Source: an uncultured Lachnospiraceae bacterium (GTDB lineage: Bacteria > Bacillota > Clostridia > Lachnospirales > Lachnospiraceae). Taken from it: a DNA stretch of 10,314 nt. Below the pieces are notes generated by a model. The model saw only the letters and a list, made by a program, of their open reading frames with translations, was not told the DNA's origin and did no database searches. Shown one piece after another: positions 1 to 6,437 of this stretch (within the stretch, counting starts at the first letter, position 1; the number at the start of each line of letters is the position of its first letter). The stretch is taken from NCBI GenBank assembly GCA_910586955.1, contig CAJUMM010000024.1, positions 23,731-34,044 of the forward strand, in the 5' to 3' direction. The translations under genes were made by a program, and so were the position numbers.

Positions 1-433
1 AATAGAGGATGTAAAGTCCCTGGGGAAGAAAGGGGAGCTGGTCAATGTAAACGACGGCTATGCCCGGAACTATATTCTGGCGAAGAAGCTGGGCCTGGAG
101 GCAACCCCCAAGAATCTGAATGATTTAAAGCTGAAAAAGGCCAATGAGGAGAAGCGGGCCAAGGAGATTTACCAGGAGGCAGTGGCTTTCGGGGAGCAGC
201 TTTCTAAAATGGAAGTCAATGTAAGCATCAAAGCAGGAGAGGGCGGAAAGATTTTTGGTTCCGTATCCTCCAAGGAGATTGCCCAGGCTGCCCAGGAACA
301 GCTGGGGGTAGAACTGGATAAGAAAAAGATGCAGATCCCCAGCCCCATTAAGAGTGTAGGGACCCATATGGTTCCCATCCGCCTGCATCCCAAGGTGACG
401 GTGGAGTTAAAGGTGAATGTAAGAGAGGCATAG
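1..433 (+). CDS. rplI: 50S ribosomal protein L9 (5' end cut by window)
   Basis: Large-subunit ribosomal protein L9, which binds 23S rRNA near the base of the L1 stalk. Reading from base 2 gives 143 residues and a TAG stop; the visible start IEDVKSLGKKGELVNVNDGY is the conserved L9 N-terminal domain missing only about five residues (the family usually starts MKVILLEDV), so the full protein would be about 148 aa, normal for L9. The N-terminal domain is followed by the long connecting helix (KLKKANEEKRAKEIYQEA) and the C-terminal rRNA-binding domain with GSVSSKEIA and the PIKSVGTHMVPIRLHP segment. The stop lies one base before dnaB, the usual rplI-dnaB operon order in Firmicutes. No anomaly seen. 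Confidence 0.97.
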   Translation, partial: IEDVKSLGKKGELVNVNDGYARNYILAKKLGLEATPKNLNDLKLKKANEEKRAKEIYQEAVAFGEQLSKMEVNVSIKAGEGGKIFGSVSSKEIAQAAQEQLGVELDKKKMQIPSPIKSVGTHMVPIRLHPKVTVELKVNVREA

Positions 434-434
434 C

Positions 435-1778
435 ATGGAAGAAGCCATTATCAAACGGGTGATGCCTCACAGCCCGGAGGCAGAGCAGTCCGTCATCGGC
501 TCTATGCTTATGGACCGGGAAGCCATTATGATCGCATCGGAGATCATCACCGGGGAAGATTTCTACCAGCGGCAGTATGGCGTGGTCTTTGAGGCCATGA
601 CGGAGCTGTTTAATGAGGAACAGCCGGTGGATCTGGTGACGCTCCAAAACCGCCTTCGGGCGAAGGGTGTTCCGGAGGAAATCAGCGGCATGGAGTTTGT
701 CCGGGATCTGCTGAATGATACCTATACATCCTCCAATGTGAAATATTACGCCAATATTGTGGCAGAGAAGTCTACCTTAAGGAAGCTGATACGGGTAAAC
801 GATGAGATTAATAATCTCTGTTACGGTGGCACGGAACCTTTGGAGGAGGTTCTGGAGCAGACGGAGAAGCGGGTGTTTGATCTGGTACAGCGCCGGAATA
901 CGGGAGATTTTGTACCTATCAAACAGGTGGTGCTGAGTGCCATCCAGAAAATTGAGGCGGCTTCCCGGACAAATGGAAATGTGACGGGCATTGCCACAGG
1001 GTTTAAAGATCTGGATTTCCAGACTTCCGGTTTCCAGCCTTCGGATCTAATCTTAATTGCAGCCCGTCCTTCTATGGGAAAGACGGCTTTTGTCTTAAAT
1101 ATTGCCCAGTATATGGCTTTCCGGAATCATGAGACGGTGGCGGTATTCAGCCTGGAGATGTCCAAAGAGCAGCTGGTCAACCGTCTGCTCTCCATGGAGT
1201 CCGGGGTGGATGCCCAGAAGCTGCGGAACGGGAATTTAAACGACGCAGACTGGGAGCGCCTGGTGGAAGGTGCGGAAGGGGTGGCCGGTTCCAATCTGAT
1301 CATTGACGATACGCCGGGCATTACCCTGGCGGAGCTGCGCTCCAAGTGCAGGAAATATAAGCTGGAAAATAATCTGGGAATTGTTATGATAGACTACTTG
1401 CAGCTAATGTCAGGGGGCGGAAGGTCTTCGGATTCCAGGCAGCAGGAGATTTCCGATATATCCAGAGGGTTGAAAAGCCTGGCCAGGGAGCTGAATGTGC
1501 CGGTAGTGGCCTTGTCCCAGCTGAGCCGTGCGGTGGAGCAGAGACCGGATCACAGGCCTATGCTCTCGGATCTCCGGGAGTCGGGAGCTATTGAGCAGGA
1601 TGCCGATATGGTCATGTTTCTGTACCGGGATGCCTACTATAATAAAGATTCGGAGATGAAGAATCTGGCTGAGGTGATTGTGGCCAAGCAGAGAAACGGC
1701 CCCATTGGGACCATCAATCTTCTGTGGATGCCGGAATATACTACCTTTAAGAATTTTAAAGCGGGTCCGCCGATGTAG
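435..1778 (+). CDS. dnaB: Replicative DNA helicase DnaB
   Basis: Hexameric 5'-3' helicase that unwinds DNA at the replication fork and contacts primase; 447 aa, normal length. The N-terminal helical domain (about residues 10-110, PHSPEAEQSVIGSML) is joined by a linker to a RecA-like motor: Walker A ARPSMGKT at about 210-217 with K216, SLEMSKEQL at 239-247, Walker B IVMIDYLQL at 316-324, the SQLSRAVEQR motif at 361-370, and KQRNGP at 418-423 with the likely arginine finger. These are all intact, and the C-terminal F-K-P segment after NLLWMPEYTTF is complete. The ATG at 435 follows the rplI stop by one base, so translation is probably coupled; GAGAGG at about 424 is a possible weak Shine-Dalgarno. 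No intein is present in the Walker A region, a common intein site in other DnaB genes. Confidence 0.97.
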   Translation: MEEAIIKRVMPHSPEAEQSVIGSMLMDREAIMIASEIITGEDFYQRQYGVVFEAMTELFNEEQPVDLVTLQNRLRAKGVPEEISGMEFVRDLLNDTYTSSNVKYYANIVAEKSTLRKLIRVNDEINNLCYGGTEPLEEVLEQTEKRVFDLVQRRNTGDFVPIKQVVLSAIQKIEAASRTNGNVTGIATGFKDLDFQTSGFQPSDLILIAARPSMGKTAFVLNIAQYMAFRNHETVAVFSLEMSKEQLVNRLLSMESGVDAQKLRNGNLNDADWERLVEGAEGVAGSNLIIDDTPGITLAELRSKCRKYKLENNLGIVMIDYLQLMSGGGRSSDSRQQEISDISRGLKSLARELNVPVVALSQLSRAVEQRPDHRPMLSDLRESGAIEQDADMVMFLYRDAYYNKDSEMKNLAEVIVAKQRNGPIGTINLLWMPEYTTFKNFKAGPPM

Positions 1779-1783
1779 GGAAT

Positions 1784-1802
1784 GGCTGTGCTTCGTTCAG
1801 CC
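1784..1802 (+). terminator. Weak hairpin after dnaB
   Basis: GGCTG (1784-1788) can pair with CAGCC (1798-1802) around a 9-base loop just after the dnaB stop. There is no T-tract behind it, so it is at best a weak or factor-dependent end for the rplI-dnaB transcript. Confidence 0.25.
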
Positions 1803-1834
1803 TGTGCTATGCCGACTAAACTGTTGGAATAAAA

Positions 1835-1895
1835 TGTAAAATATACTTGCAATCCTGTCTTAAGGTGTTATAATATTAGATGTAAAATATTTACA
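1835..1895 (+). promoter_or_regulatory. Candidate operator repeats around the MerR-gene promoter
   Basis: The 10-mer TGTAAAATAT occurs at 1835-1844, just upstream of the -35, and again at 1881-1890, just after the -10. The second copy extends into an inverted repeat TGTAAA-ATA-TTTACA (1881-1895). A pair of identical sites bracketing a promoter suggests autoregulation by the product, but this is inference from position alone; AT-rich sequence can give such matches by chance. Confidence 0.45.
1847..1874 (+). promoter_or_regulatory. SigA-type promoter of the MerR-family gene
   Basis: TTGCAA (1847-1852), 16-base spacer, TATAAT (1869-1874). The expected start of transcription is about 1881. This gives the MerR-family gene a transcript separate from rplI-dnaB. 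Confidence 0.75.
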
Positions 1896-1912
1896 AAATC
1901 GGAGGGACAGGT

Positions 1913-2509
1913 ATGAGCGAGGTGCGCTATATGATTTCCGATGCGGCGAAGCTGGTGGATGTGGAGGCTCACGTCCTCCGGTATTGGGAAGAGGAACTGG
2001 AGCTGCCCATCGGCCGCAACGAAATGAGCCATCGTTATTATACAGAAGAAAATATCCGGCTGTTCCGGCATATTAAGGAGCTGAAAGAACAGGGAGTGCA
2101 GTTAAAGGCCATTAAGATGCTGATTCCAGATTTGGAACAGGGCGAGACGGAGATGACCCATCTGATTGCCAGGGTGGACAAGTTCCAGGCACCTGCAGAC
2201 GGACAGGCTGCGGCCCGTGAAGAGAAAATGCAGCAGTTCCAGTGCATTATGAGCCGCTTGATTTCCGAGGCTTTGGAGGATCACACGGAGAGAATGGGGT
2301 ACGAGATCAGCAGCCAGGTCAGCGGCCAGGTGATCAAGGAGATGGATTACCTGCTCCGCATGAAGGAGGAGCGGGAGGACGAGCGTTTTAAACGTCTGGA
2401 TGAAGTGATCCGCAGTTCCCAGAAATCCCGGAAGGAACGGGCGTTGTTTGGGAAAGAGGAGAAAAAGAGACGGGGATTTTTTGGACAGAAAAAAGGACAG
2501 GCCGTTTAG
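1913..2509 (+). CDS. MerR-type helix-turn-helix protein with coiled-coil and basic tail
   Basis: 198 aa. Residues about 6-73 form a MerR winged-helix DNA-binding domain: the HTH lies in ISDAAKLVDVEAHVLRYWE and the wing in RNEMSHRYYTEENIRLF, followed by IKELKEQGVQLKAIKML. Residues about 75-175 are charged and helical, and the last 25 are strongly basic ending in KKRRGFFGQKKG. There is no recognisable effector-binding domain and only one Cys (C111), so it is not a metal or redox sensor of the MerR/SoxR kind. The ATG at 1913 follows GGAGGGA (1901-1907) at good spacing. The stop TAG lies in the loop of the terminator hairpin. It could be a transcription factor controlling its own promoter, or a DNA-binding structural protein similar in layout to RacA of Bacillus (MerR-like HTH, coiled coil, basic end); the sequence does not decide between them. 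Confidence 0.88.
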   Translation: MSEVRYMISDAAKLVDVEAHVLRYWEEELELPIGRNEMSHRYYTEENIRLFRHIKELKEQGVQLKAIKMLIPDLEQGETEMTHLIARVDKFQAPADGQAAAREEKMQQFQCIMSRLISEALEDHTERMGYEISSQVSGQVIKEMDYLLRMKEEREDERFKRLDEVIRSSQKSRKERALFGKEEKKRRGFFGQKKGQAV

Positions 2510-2521
2510 GACTGTCCTTTT
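2491..2521. terminator. Two-way terminator between MerR gene and ferredoxin
   Basis: AAAAGGACAG (2491-2500) pairs perfectly with CTGTCCTTTT (2512-2521) over an 11-base loop that contains the MerR-gene stop codon. T-rich 3' arms on both strands suit termination of both convergent genes. Confidence 0.8.
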
Positions 2522-2532
2522 ATATGTTCGCG

Positions 2533-2703
2533 TTATTCTGCGCTGATAGCGCCGGTGGGACATTCTGCTTCGCAGGTTCCGCAATCCAGGCAGGCGTCTG
2601 CGTCGATGACGTACTTTCCGTCGCCCTCGCTGATAGCCTCTGCGGGACAAACAGCCGCACAGGAACCGCAAGCTACACACTCATCGCTGATTACATAAGC
2701 CAT
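2533..2703 (-). CDS. 2x[4Fe-4S] ferredoxin, 56 aa
   Basis: Small clostridial-type electron carrier for cytoplasmic low-potential redox reactions. On the minus strand ATG (2703-2701) opens a 56-codon frame, MAYVISDECVACGSC at the start and PTGAISAE at the end, stop TAA at 2535-2533. Two CxxCxxCxxxCP motifs bind two [4Fe-4S] clusters: C9, C12, C15, C19 and C38, C41, C44, C48, all present. The length is typical for this class. AAGGAGGA on the minus strand (plus positions 2711-2718) sits 7 bases before the start. It is convergent with the MerR gene and divergent from the DUF1858 gene. A longer plus-strand open frame over the same bases is a shadow. Confidence 0.96.
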   Translation of the reverse strand: MAYVISDECVACGSCAAVCPAEAISEGDGKYVIDADACLDCGTCEAECPTGAISAE

Positions 2704-2762
2704 AGTATAAATCCTCCTTATATTCTCTGGTTGCGATCCTTATTGGACCTTACGTGTATTTT

Positions 2763-2791
2763 AATATAAAAGGCCTAAATATACAAGTGAA
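2763..2791 (-). promoter_or_regulatory. Candidate ferredoxin promoter
   Basis: Minus strand: TTCACT (plus 2791-2786), 17-base spacer, TATATT (plus 2768-2763), about 50 bases ahead of the ferredoxin RBS. The -35 is poor. An alternative -10, TATAAT on the minus strand inside 2811-2818, is also possible. Confidence 0.4.
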
Positions 2792-2805
2792 AAATTTGTA
2801 AAAAG

Positions 2806-2819
2806 GGGATTATAATTCC
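2806..2819. promoter_or_regulatory. Near-palindrome between divergent redox genes
   Basis: GGGATTATAATTCC is a 14-base palindrome with one mismatched pair (12 of 14 positions symmetrical). It directly abuts the -35 (2820-2825) of the DUF1858 promoter and lies upstream of the candidate ferredoxin promoter, so one regulator could act on both. No known operator was recognised. Confidence 0.35.
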
Positions 2820-2848
2820 TTGCAAAATACTCGGAATTAGATTATAAT
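2820..2848 (+). promoter_or_regulatory. SigA-type promoter of the DUF1858 gene
   Basis: TTGCAA (2820-2825), 17-base spacer, TATAAT (2843-2848); a strong match. The leader to the start codon is about 55 bases. Confidence 0.8.
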
Positions 2849-2910
2849 AAGTTTTGCAGTTGTGCAGATACTAAAAGAGAAAGGATATAGATCAAAGGAG
2901 GAGTTTTCAA

Positions 2911-3117
2911 ATGGCAAAGATTACGAAGGACATGCTTATGGGCCAGATTCTGCAGGTGGATGAAAATATGGCAGGAATTCTCATGCGGGAGGGAATGCAC
3001 TGCGTAGGCTGCCCGTCCCATCAGTTTGAATCCCTGGAGGAGGCGGCTCTGGTCCATGGAATGGATCCGGATGTACTGACTGCCCGGCTCAACGCATTTC
3101 TGGAGGCGGTAGAGTAA
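2911..3117 (+). CDS. DUF1858 / hybrid-cluster-associated redox disulfide protein
   Basis: 68 aa, a complete single-domain protein. It matches the DUF1858 family, a subset of which is described as the hybrid cluster protein-associated redox disulfide domain: a helix-rich N-terminus (KITKDMLMGQILQVDENMAGILMREGMHC) leads to the conserved CVGCPS motif with C31 and C34, then an ESLEEAALVHGMDPDVL helix pair. The CxxC pair is expected to cycle between thiol and disulfide, or to hold a cluster; the partner is unknown. AAAGGAGGAG (2894-2903) gives a strong RBS 7 bases before the ATG. Its divergent neighbour is a ferredoxin, in keeping with a redox role. No hybrid cluster protein gene is within the window. 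Confidence 0.9.
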   Translation: MAKITKDMLMGQILQVDENMAGILMREGMHCVGCPSHQFESLEEAALVHGMDPDVLTARLNAFLEAVE

Positions 3118-3129
3118 TAGGATACAGCG

Positions 3130-3157
3130 AAAAAGGATGCCGGCGGGCATCCTTTTT
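3130..3157. terminator. Strong two-way terminator between DUF1858 gene and mecA
   Basis: AAAAAGGATGCC (3130-3141) pairs with GGCATCCTTTTT (3146-3157): 12 bp with a GGCG loop and T-tracts on both strands. It ends the + strand DUF1858 transcript and the - strand mecA transcript. Confidence 0.92.
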
Positions 3158-3160
3158 GTC

Positions 3161-3901
3161 TTACAGAAGCGCCAGCTTCTGAAGTGCTTCTCCTTTTACC
3201 ATCAGTTCCTCATGTTCTTCCAGATAGGCTTCACAGGCGGAAGTATATTTTTCACTGGTTCCGTATTCGGAAAGAATGTTGGAAACCTTGTTAAACTCTT
3301 CCGGGGTATGGCCGCTTTTGCGGATCACCAGGCAGTAGCTGCAGTCCCGCACCAGGCGGTACAGGGAATTCTGCCCTGTGTAATAATCCTTCAGCACACG
3401 GGCCGCCGAAATAATGGTATCCAGGTCCGGGAAGAAATAAAGGCGGGTGAGATCCAGCTCGCTTGCAAGGGCAATGGCCTTCTCCTCCTGCTCCTCCTGT
3501 GTTCCTTCTTTTAGGTGGCGCTCAATGAGCTTGCGGAACATATCCAGTACATTGTCGGCCCCTTCGGGGAGAACGCTTCCCAGATCCGAAAGCTCTTCCG
3601 AGTGGTTTTCGTTTCCCGGAGCAAACTTGGAGAACCGGGTATCCAGCTCCTCCGGATCTTCCACCTTCGTTATAATCAAAACAATGCACTCATTGGGAAG
3701 AGGGATTGCTTCTATCATCAGAGGAATATTATCAGCTTCAAAACCAAAATCCACAGACGCCTGCTGCATCATATCCCGGAACAGTTCCTTGGCCTTCTCG
3801 GTTCCGTAAGCCAGTTCGCTGAGCTTAATCTGGCGGGTGGCCAAATCATCCTTGGTCAGGGTACAGCGTATTTGGTTGTCATTCAATTTCTCTATTCTCA
3901 T
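3161..3901 (-). CDS. mecA: Adaptor protein MecA
   Basis: Adaptor that delivers substrate proteins to the ClpC-ClpP protease; in Bacillus it targets ComK. The protein has an N-terminal substrate-recognition part, MRIEKLNDNQIRCTLTKDDL followed by SELAYGTEKAKELFRDMMQQA (about residues 1-80), a variable acidic linker (about 80-135), and a C-terminal ClpC-binding domain of about 110 residues with LTRLYFFPDLD, YYTGQNSLYRLV and SEYG. The start chosen is the ATG at 3901-3899 (246 aa), because the family begins MRIEK; a frame-matched ATG at 3916 would add five residues (MDVVI) but has no Shine-Dalgarno. GGTG just before 3901 is itself weak. Substrates here are unknown; no competence genes are visible. 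Confidence 0.92.
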   Translation of the reverse strand: MRIEKLNDNQIRCTLTKDDLATRQIKLSELAYGTEKAKELFRDMMQQASVDFGFEADNIPLMIEAIPLPNECIVLIITKVEDPEELDTRFSKFAPGNENHSEELSDLGSVLPEGADNVLDMFRKLIERHLKEGTQEEQEEKAIALASELDLTRLYFFPDLDTIISAARVLKDYYTGQNSLYRLVRDCSYCLVIRKSGHTPEEFNKVSNILSEYGTSEKYTSACEAYLEEHEELMVKGEALQKLALL

Positions 3902-3942
3902 AATCACCACATCCAAATCTGCAATTCACTTTGTCAATTACT

Positions 3943-3971
3943 ATTATATACATTTTTGAAAGTATATACAA
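3943..3971 (-). promoter_or_regulatory. Promoter of mecA
   Basis: Minus strand: TTGTAT (plus 3971-3966), 17-base spacer, TATAAT (plus 3948-3943), about 40 bases before the mecA start. Confidence 0.65.
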
Positions 3972-4050
3972 TATTTAAATAGAAGTCAATATGTCAAAAA
4001 TGCCAATTTTCTAAAAAAAATGAGAAGAAAATGTTAAATTTTTGGAAGGC

Positions 4051-4080
4051 TTGCATTTTGGGCGGAATACGGGTTATAAT
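4051..4080 (+). promoter_or_regulatory. Promoter of the candidate structured RNA
   Basis: TTGCAT (4051-4056), 18-base spacer, TATAAT (4075-4080), behind an A/T-rich stretch (3975-4045) that could act as an UP element. Expected transcription start is about 4087. No open frame of convincing coding quality follows on this strand before 4528. Confidence 0.65.
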
Positions 4081-4086
4081 AAAAGC

Positions 4087-4420
4087 GGAAAAGCCGCCCG
4101 GGGAAGGGAGGCAGGACGCCTAGATATTTTAAAATTTCTCTTTTGTGTAAGCCATGATTCTGAATTCTGATTCACCGCTTCGGTGAGGATTCCACGATTG
4201 CCCATTGAGACAGAAAGATAACATGCGGGTGCGCACCCTGTGTTTGCTGCGTAAGACAGGTGTTGTTTGAGAAAGCGAGTAAGGCTTTTCCGAAATAATA
4301 TATCACGTCTCCTTTTGGAGGAAGCGGCTGCCCTGTAGAACCGGATCCGGGATATGCGGGCCGGGACCCCTCTGAGCCAGACCATACAGGAAAACGGTAC
4401 TGTGGGGCGGCTTTGCTTTG
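4087..4420 (+). ncRNA. Candidate structured non-coding RNA, family not recognised
   Basis: A 334-base stretch without a credible gene, following a good promoter. Its ends pair: AAAGCCGCCC (4090-4099) with GGGCGGCTTT (4405-4414), 10 bp without mismatch, and the 3' arm runs into TTTGCTTT. Inside are local hairpins: AGGC/GCCT (4109-4112 with 4118-4121), TCACCG/CGGTGA with a CTT loop near 4171-4185, the 12-base palindrome GGGTGCGCACCC near 4228-4239, CCTGT/ACAGG around 4239-4261, CTCC-TTTT-GGAG near 4310-4321, and CCGGATCCGG near 4341-4350. A closing helix with internal hairpins is the layout of a stable RNA. Signature motifs of RNase P RNA, tmRNA, T-box, glmS and FMN elements were not found. An SRP-type, 6S-type or new RNA is possible. 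Ends are estimates; this was read by eye, not folded. Confidence 0.5.
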
Positions 4421-4458
4421 GAAGGATGAAACCTTAGTATTTTATTAATTTTGCAAAA

Positions 4459-4489
4459 TGTCGAAAAATAGGGATGACGTGTCGAAAAA
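4459..4489 (+). promoter_or_regulatory. Two Spo0A-like boxes in tandem
   Basis: TGTCGAAAAA occurs at 4459-4468 and again at 4480-4489, 21 bp (two helical turns) apart and in the same orientation. The core TGTCGAA matches the Spo0A box (TGNCGAA) known from Bacillus and Clostridia. Both lie just ahead of the candidate -10 of the GH18 gene, the position expected for activation by Spo0A~P. Confidence 0.7.
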
Positions 4490-4502
4490 ATTCTGCTATG
4501 AT
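4475..4502 (+). promoter_or_regulatory. Candidate promoter of the SH3-GH18 gene
   Basis: TATGAT (4497-4502) as -10, with a poor -35, TGACGT (4475-4480), 16 bases upstream and touching the second Spo0A-like box. A weak -35 overlapping an activator box is typical for activated promoters. Transcription would start near 4509, downstream of an in-frame ATG at 4474, which supports 4528 as the start codon. Confidence 0.5.
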
Positions 4503-4527
4503 GTTTAGTGGACAGGAGGATTCTGCT

Positions 4528-6417
4528 ATGGCGTTGAAACAAAGAAGGAGAAGAAGGCGGCCCCCAAGGAGACCGGAGGGGAGAATGGAAAGAAGATCTC
4601 CGGACAGAGGAGAGCCCAGGCCGGAGAGAAGGCCGGATCGCAGGGCTCGTGCCAGGAAGCAGGCCAGAAGGCAGCTGATTCCGGTGATTGCGGCCGTAAT
4701 CCTGATTATCCTGATTATGATAAGCATGTTTATCAGCTATCTGATAGAAAAATACAGCCCTTCGAAAGAAAGGGCAGATTTGAATGCCTACTTTTCCGTA
4801 TCCCAGGAGGATGAGGTGGCAGTGATTCTGGAGGATGAGCTGACGGAGCTGAAAGGGAAACTGATTGACGGGGAAGTGTATGTGGACACGGACATTCTGT
4901 ATGACTATCTCAATTCCCGTTTCTACTGGGATGCGGCGGAGAATCTGCTTCTTTACACCACTCCTACGGAGCTGATTACCGCACAGGTGGGAAGCAATGA
5001 ATATACGGTGGCCAAGACCAAGTATACGGAAGATTATGTTCCTGTGAAAGTCAACGGGGACACGGCCTATGTGGCCTTAAAATACATTCAGAAATATACG
5101 GCCATGGAATTTGAGGTTATGACGGATCCGGTAAACCGGGTGCATATTACCCGGGAGTTTGGCAGCCGGGATACGGTGACGGTGAAGAAGGATACGGTGG
5201 TGCGGGAGAGCGCCGATATTAAGAGTCCTATCCTGGCAGATGCGGCAAAGGAAACGACGCTGTATGTCATTTCTTCGGAGGGAGAGGAGATTGGTGACTG
5301 GACCAAGGTGCGGACCGGGGACGGATTTATCGGCTATGTAGAGAATAAGCCCCTGGGGAGCAAAGGACAGGAGAGCGCCACGCCCAACTATGAGGAGCCG
5401 GTTTACTCCAATATTTCCAAGGATTATACCATCAATATGGCCTGGCATCAGGTGACGAATTCCGATGCCAATAACCAAGTGCTGGAAATGATAGCCAATA
5501 CCAAGGGACTGACCACCATTTCCCCTACCTGGTTTTTCCTGAATGACGACGAGGGAAATATCGATTCCCTGGCCAGCCAGACGTATGTAAATTATTGCCA
5601 CCAGAACGGCATTGAGGTGTGGGCTCTGGTGGAGGACATTACCCATAAGGATACCATTATCGATTACAATATTTTCTCCAGGACATCTTCCCGCCAGAGG
5701 CTGGTGAACAACCTGATTGCAAAAGCCATTGAGTTTGATTTGGATGGCCTGAATCTGGACTGTGAGTTTATTGACCTGGAAACCTCCAAGGCTTACGTGC
5801 AGTTTATCCGGGAGCTTTCCATTATGTGCCGCTTAAACGGAATTGTTCTCTCCATAGATAATTACGTACCGGCAGACCACAACATGTTCTACAACCGCAA
5901 GGAACAGGGCATTGTGGCGGATTATGTGATTATTATGGGTTACGACGAGCACTACTCCACATCCCCGGAGGCAGGGTCTGTGGCCAGTATCGGCTGGGTG
6001 CGGGCCGGTATTGAGAATACGCTCAAGGAGGTTCCGCCGGAGAAAGTAATCAATGCTGTTCCCTTCTTTACCAGGCTTTGGGAGGAGCGCCCCAAGACAG
6101 AGGAAGAGCTGGCCTCAGAGCCGGAGAACAGCGAGTATATTCCCTATGTGGTAACCAGCAAAGCCTACGGGATGGACGCGGCGGACCAGGTGGTTGCCGC
6201 CAATAGCGCAGAGCGTGCCTGGAGTGAGGAAGCTGGGCAGTACTATGCGGAGTACACGGCCGACGGCAATACTTATAAAATCTGGCTGGAGGAAGAGGAA
6301 TCCATTGAGCGCAAAGCGGCTCTGATTAATGAGTACAACCTGGCCGGAATTTCTGCCTGGAAGCTGGGCTTTGAGCGCCAGGCTATCTGGGATGTGATTT
6401 TAAGGTACGTCAATTAA
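4528..6417 (+). CDS. Membrane-anchored SH3 and glycoside hydrolase family 18 protein
   Basis: 629 aa, probably a cell-wall or spore-wall glycan-binding or -cleaving enzyme. Domains: a cytoplasmic N-terminus with 21 Arg in the first 48 residues; one membrane helix at about 50-73 (LIPVIAAVILIILIMISMF); an extracytoplasmic alpha/beta region (about 95-208) resembling copper-amine-oxidase-N-like stalks; a bacterial SH3 domain (about 214-277, VKKDTVVRESADIKSPIL to GDGFIGYVENK); and a GH18 barrel (about 300-629). The catalytic motif is DGLNLDCE at 406-413 with E413 as the likely acid; MGYDEHY at 470-476 and SAWKLG near 609-614 are further GH18 motifs. Start: AGGAGGA (4514-4520) lies 7 bases before the ATG at 4528. 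Two Spo0A-like boxes upstream and a cwlD-type gene downstream point to sporulation. GH18 proteins of spore formers often act on cortex or coat glycans; the exact substrate is unknown. Confidence 0.92.
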   Translation: MALKQRRRRRRPPRRPEGRMERRSPDRGEPRPERRPDRRARARKQARRQLIPVIAAVILIILIMISMFISYLIEKYSPSKERADLNAYFSVSQEDEVAVILEDELTELKGKLIDGEVYVDTDILYDYLNSRFYWDAAENLLLYTTPTELITAQVGSNEYTVAKTKYTEDYVPVKVNGDTAYVALKYIQKYTAMEFEVMTDPVNRVHITREFGSRDTVTVKKDTVVRESADIKSPILADAAKETTLYVISSEGEEIGDWTKVRTGDGFIGYVENKPLGSKGQESATPNYEEPVYSNISKDYTINMAWHQVTNSDANNQVLEMIANTKGLTTISPTWFFLNDDEGNIDSLASQTYVNYCHQNGIEVWALVEDITHKDTIIDYNIFSRTSSRQRLVNNLIAKAIEFDLDGLNLDCEFIDLETSKAYVQFIRELSIMCRLNGIVLSIDNYVPADHNMFYNRKEQGIVADYVIIMGYDEHYSTSPEAGSVASIGWVRAGIENTLKEVPPEKVINAVPFFTRLWEERPKTEEELASEPENSEYIPYVVTSKAYGMDAADQVVAANSAERAWSEEAGQYYAEYTADGNTYKIWLEEEESIERKAALINEYNLAGISAWKLGFERQAIWDVILRYVN

Positions 6418-6437
6418 TAAGACATGTAATAAAAAAA

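Noticed and set aside
2524..2769. Plus-strand open frame of 81 codons over the ferredoxin region
   Set aside because: It has no RBS and no recognisable motif. The opposite strand encodes a ferredoxin with all eight Cys ligands and an excellent RBS.
3901..3916. Longer MecA start (MDVVI extension)
   Set aside because: The family begins MRIEK and no Shine-Dalgarno precedes the upstream ATG.
3137..3982. Several plus-strand open frames opposite mecA
   Set aside because: They are antisense to a clear MecA coding sequence, lack RBSs and protein motifs, and are mirror frames of its codon pattern.
4087..4420. RNase P RNA, tmRNA, cobalamin or FMN riboswitch, group II intron
   Set aside because: The GAGGAAAGTCC motif of RNase P, the tmRNA ends and tag frame, the ordered cobalamin boxes, the FMN motifs and intron domain V were looked for and not found; a segment near 4325-4385 only vaguely resembles a cobalamin 3' half.
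4474..4527. Upstream in-frame ATG of the GH18 gene
   Set aside because: It lies before the predicted -10 element and lacks an RBS, whereas AGGAGGA sits 7 bases before the ATG at 4528.
4074..4727. Minus-strand open frames across the 3983-4527 interval and the start of the GH18 gene
   Set aside because: They have no promoter or RBS and low-complexity translations; they overlap the structured RNA candidate and the Arg-codon-rich GH18 start.
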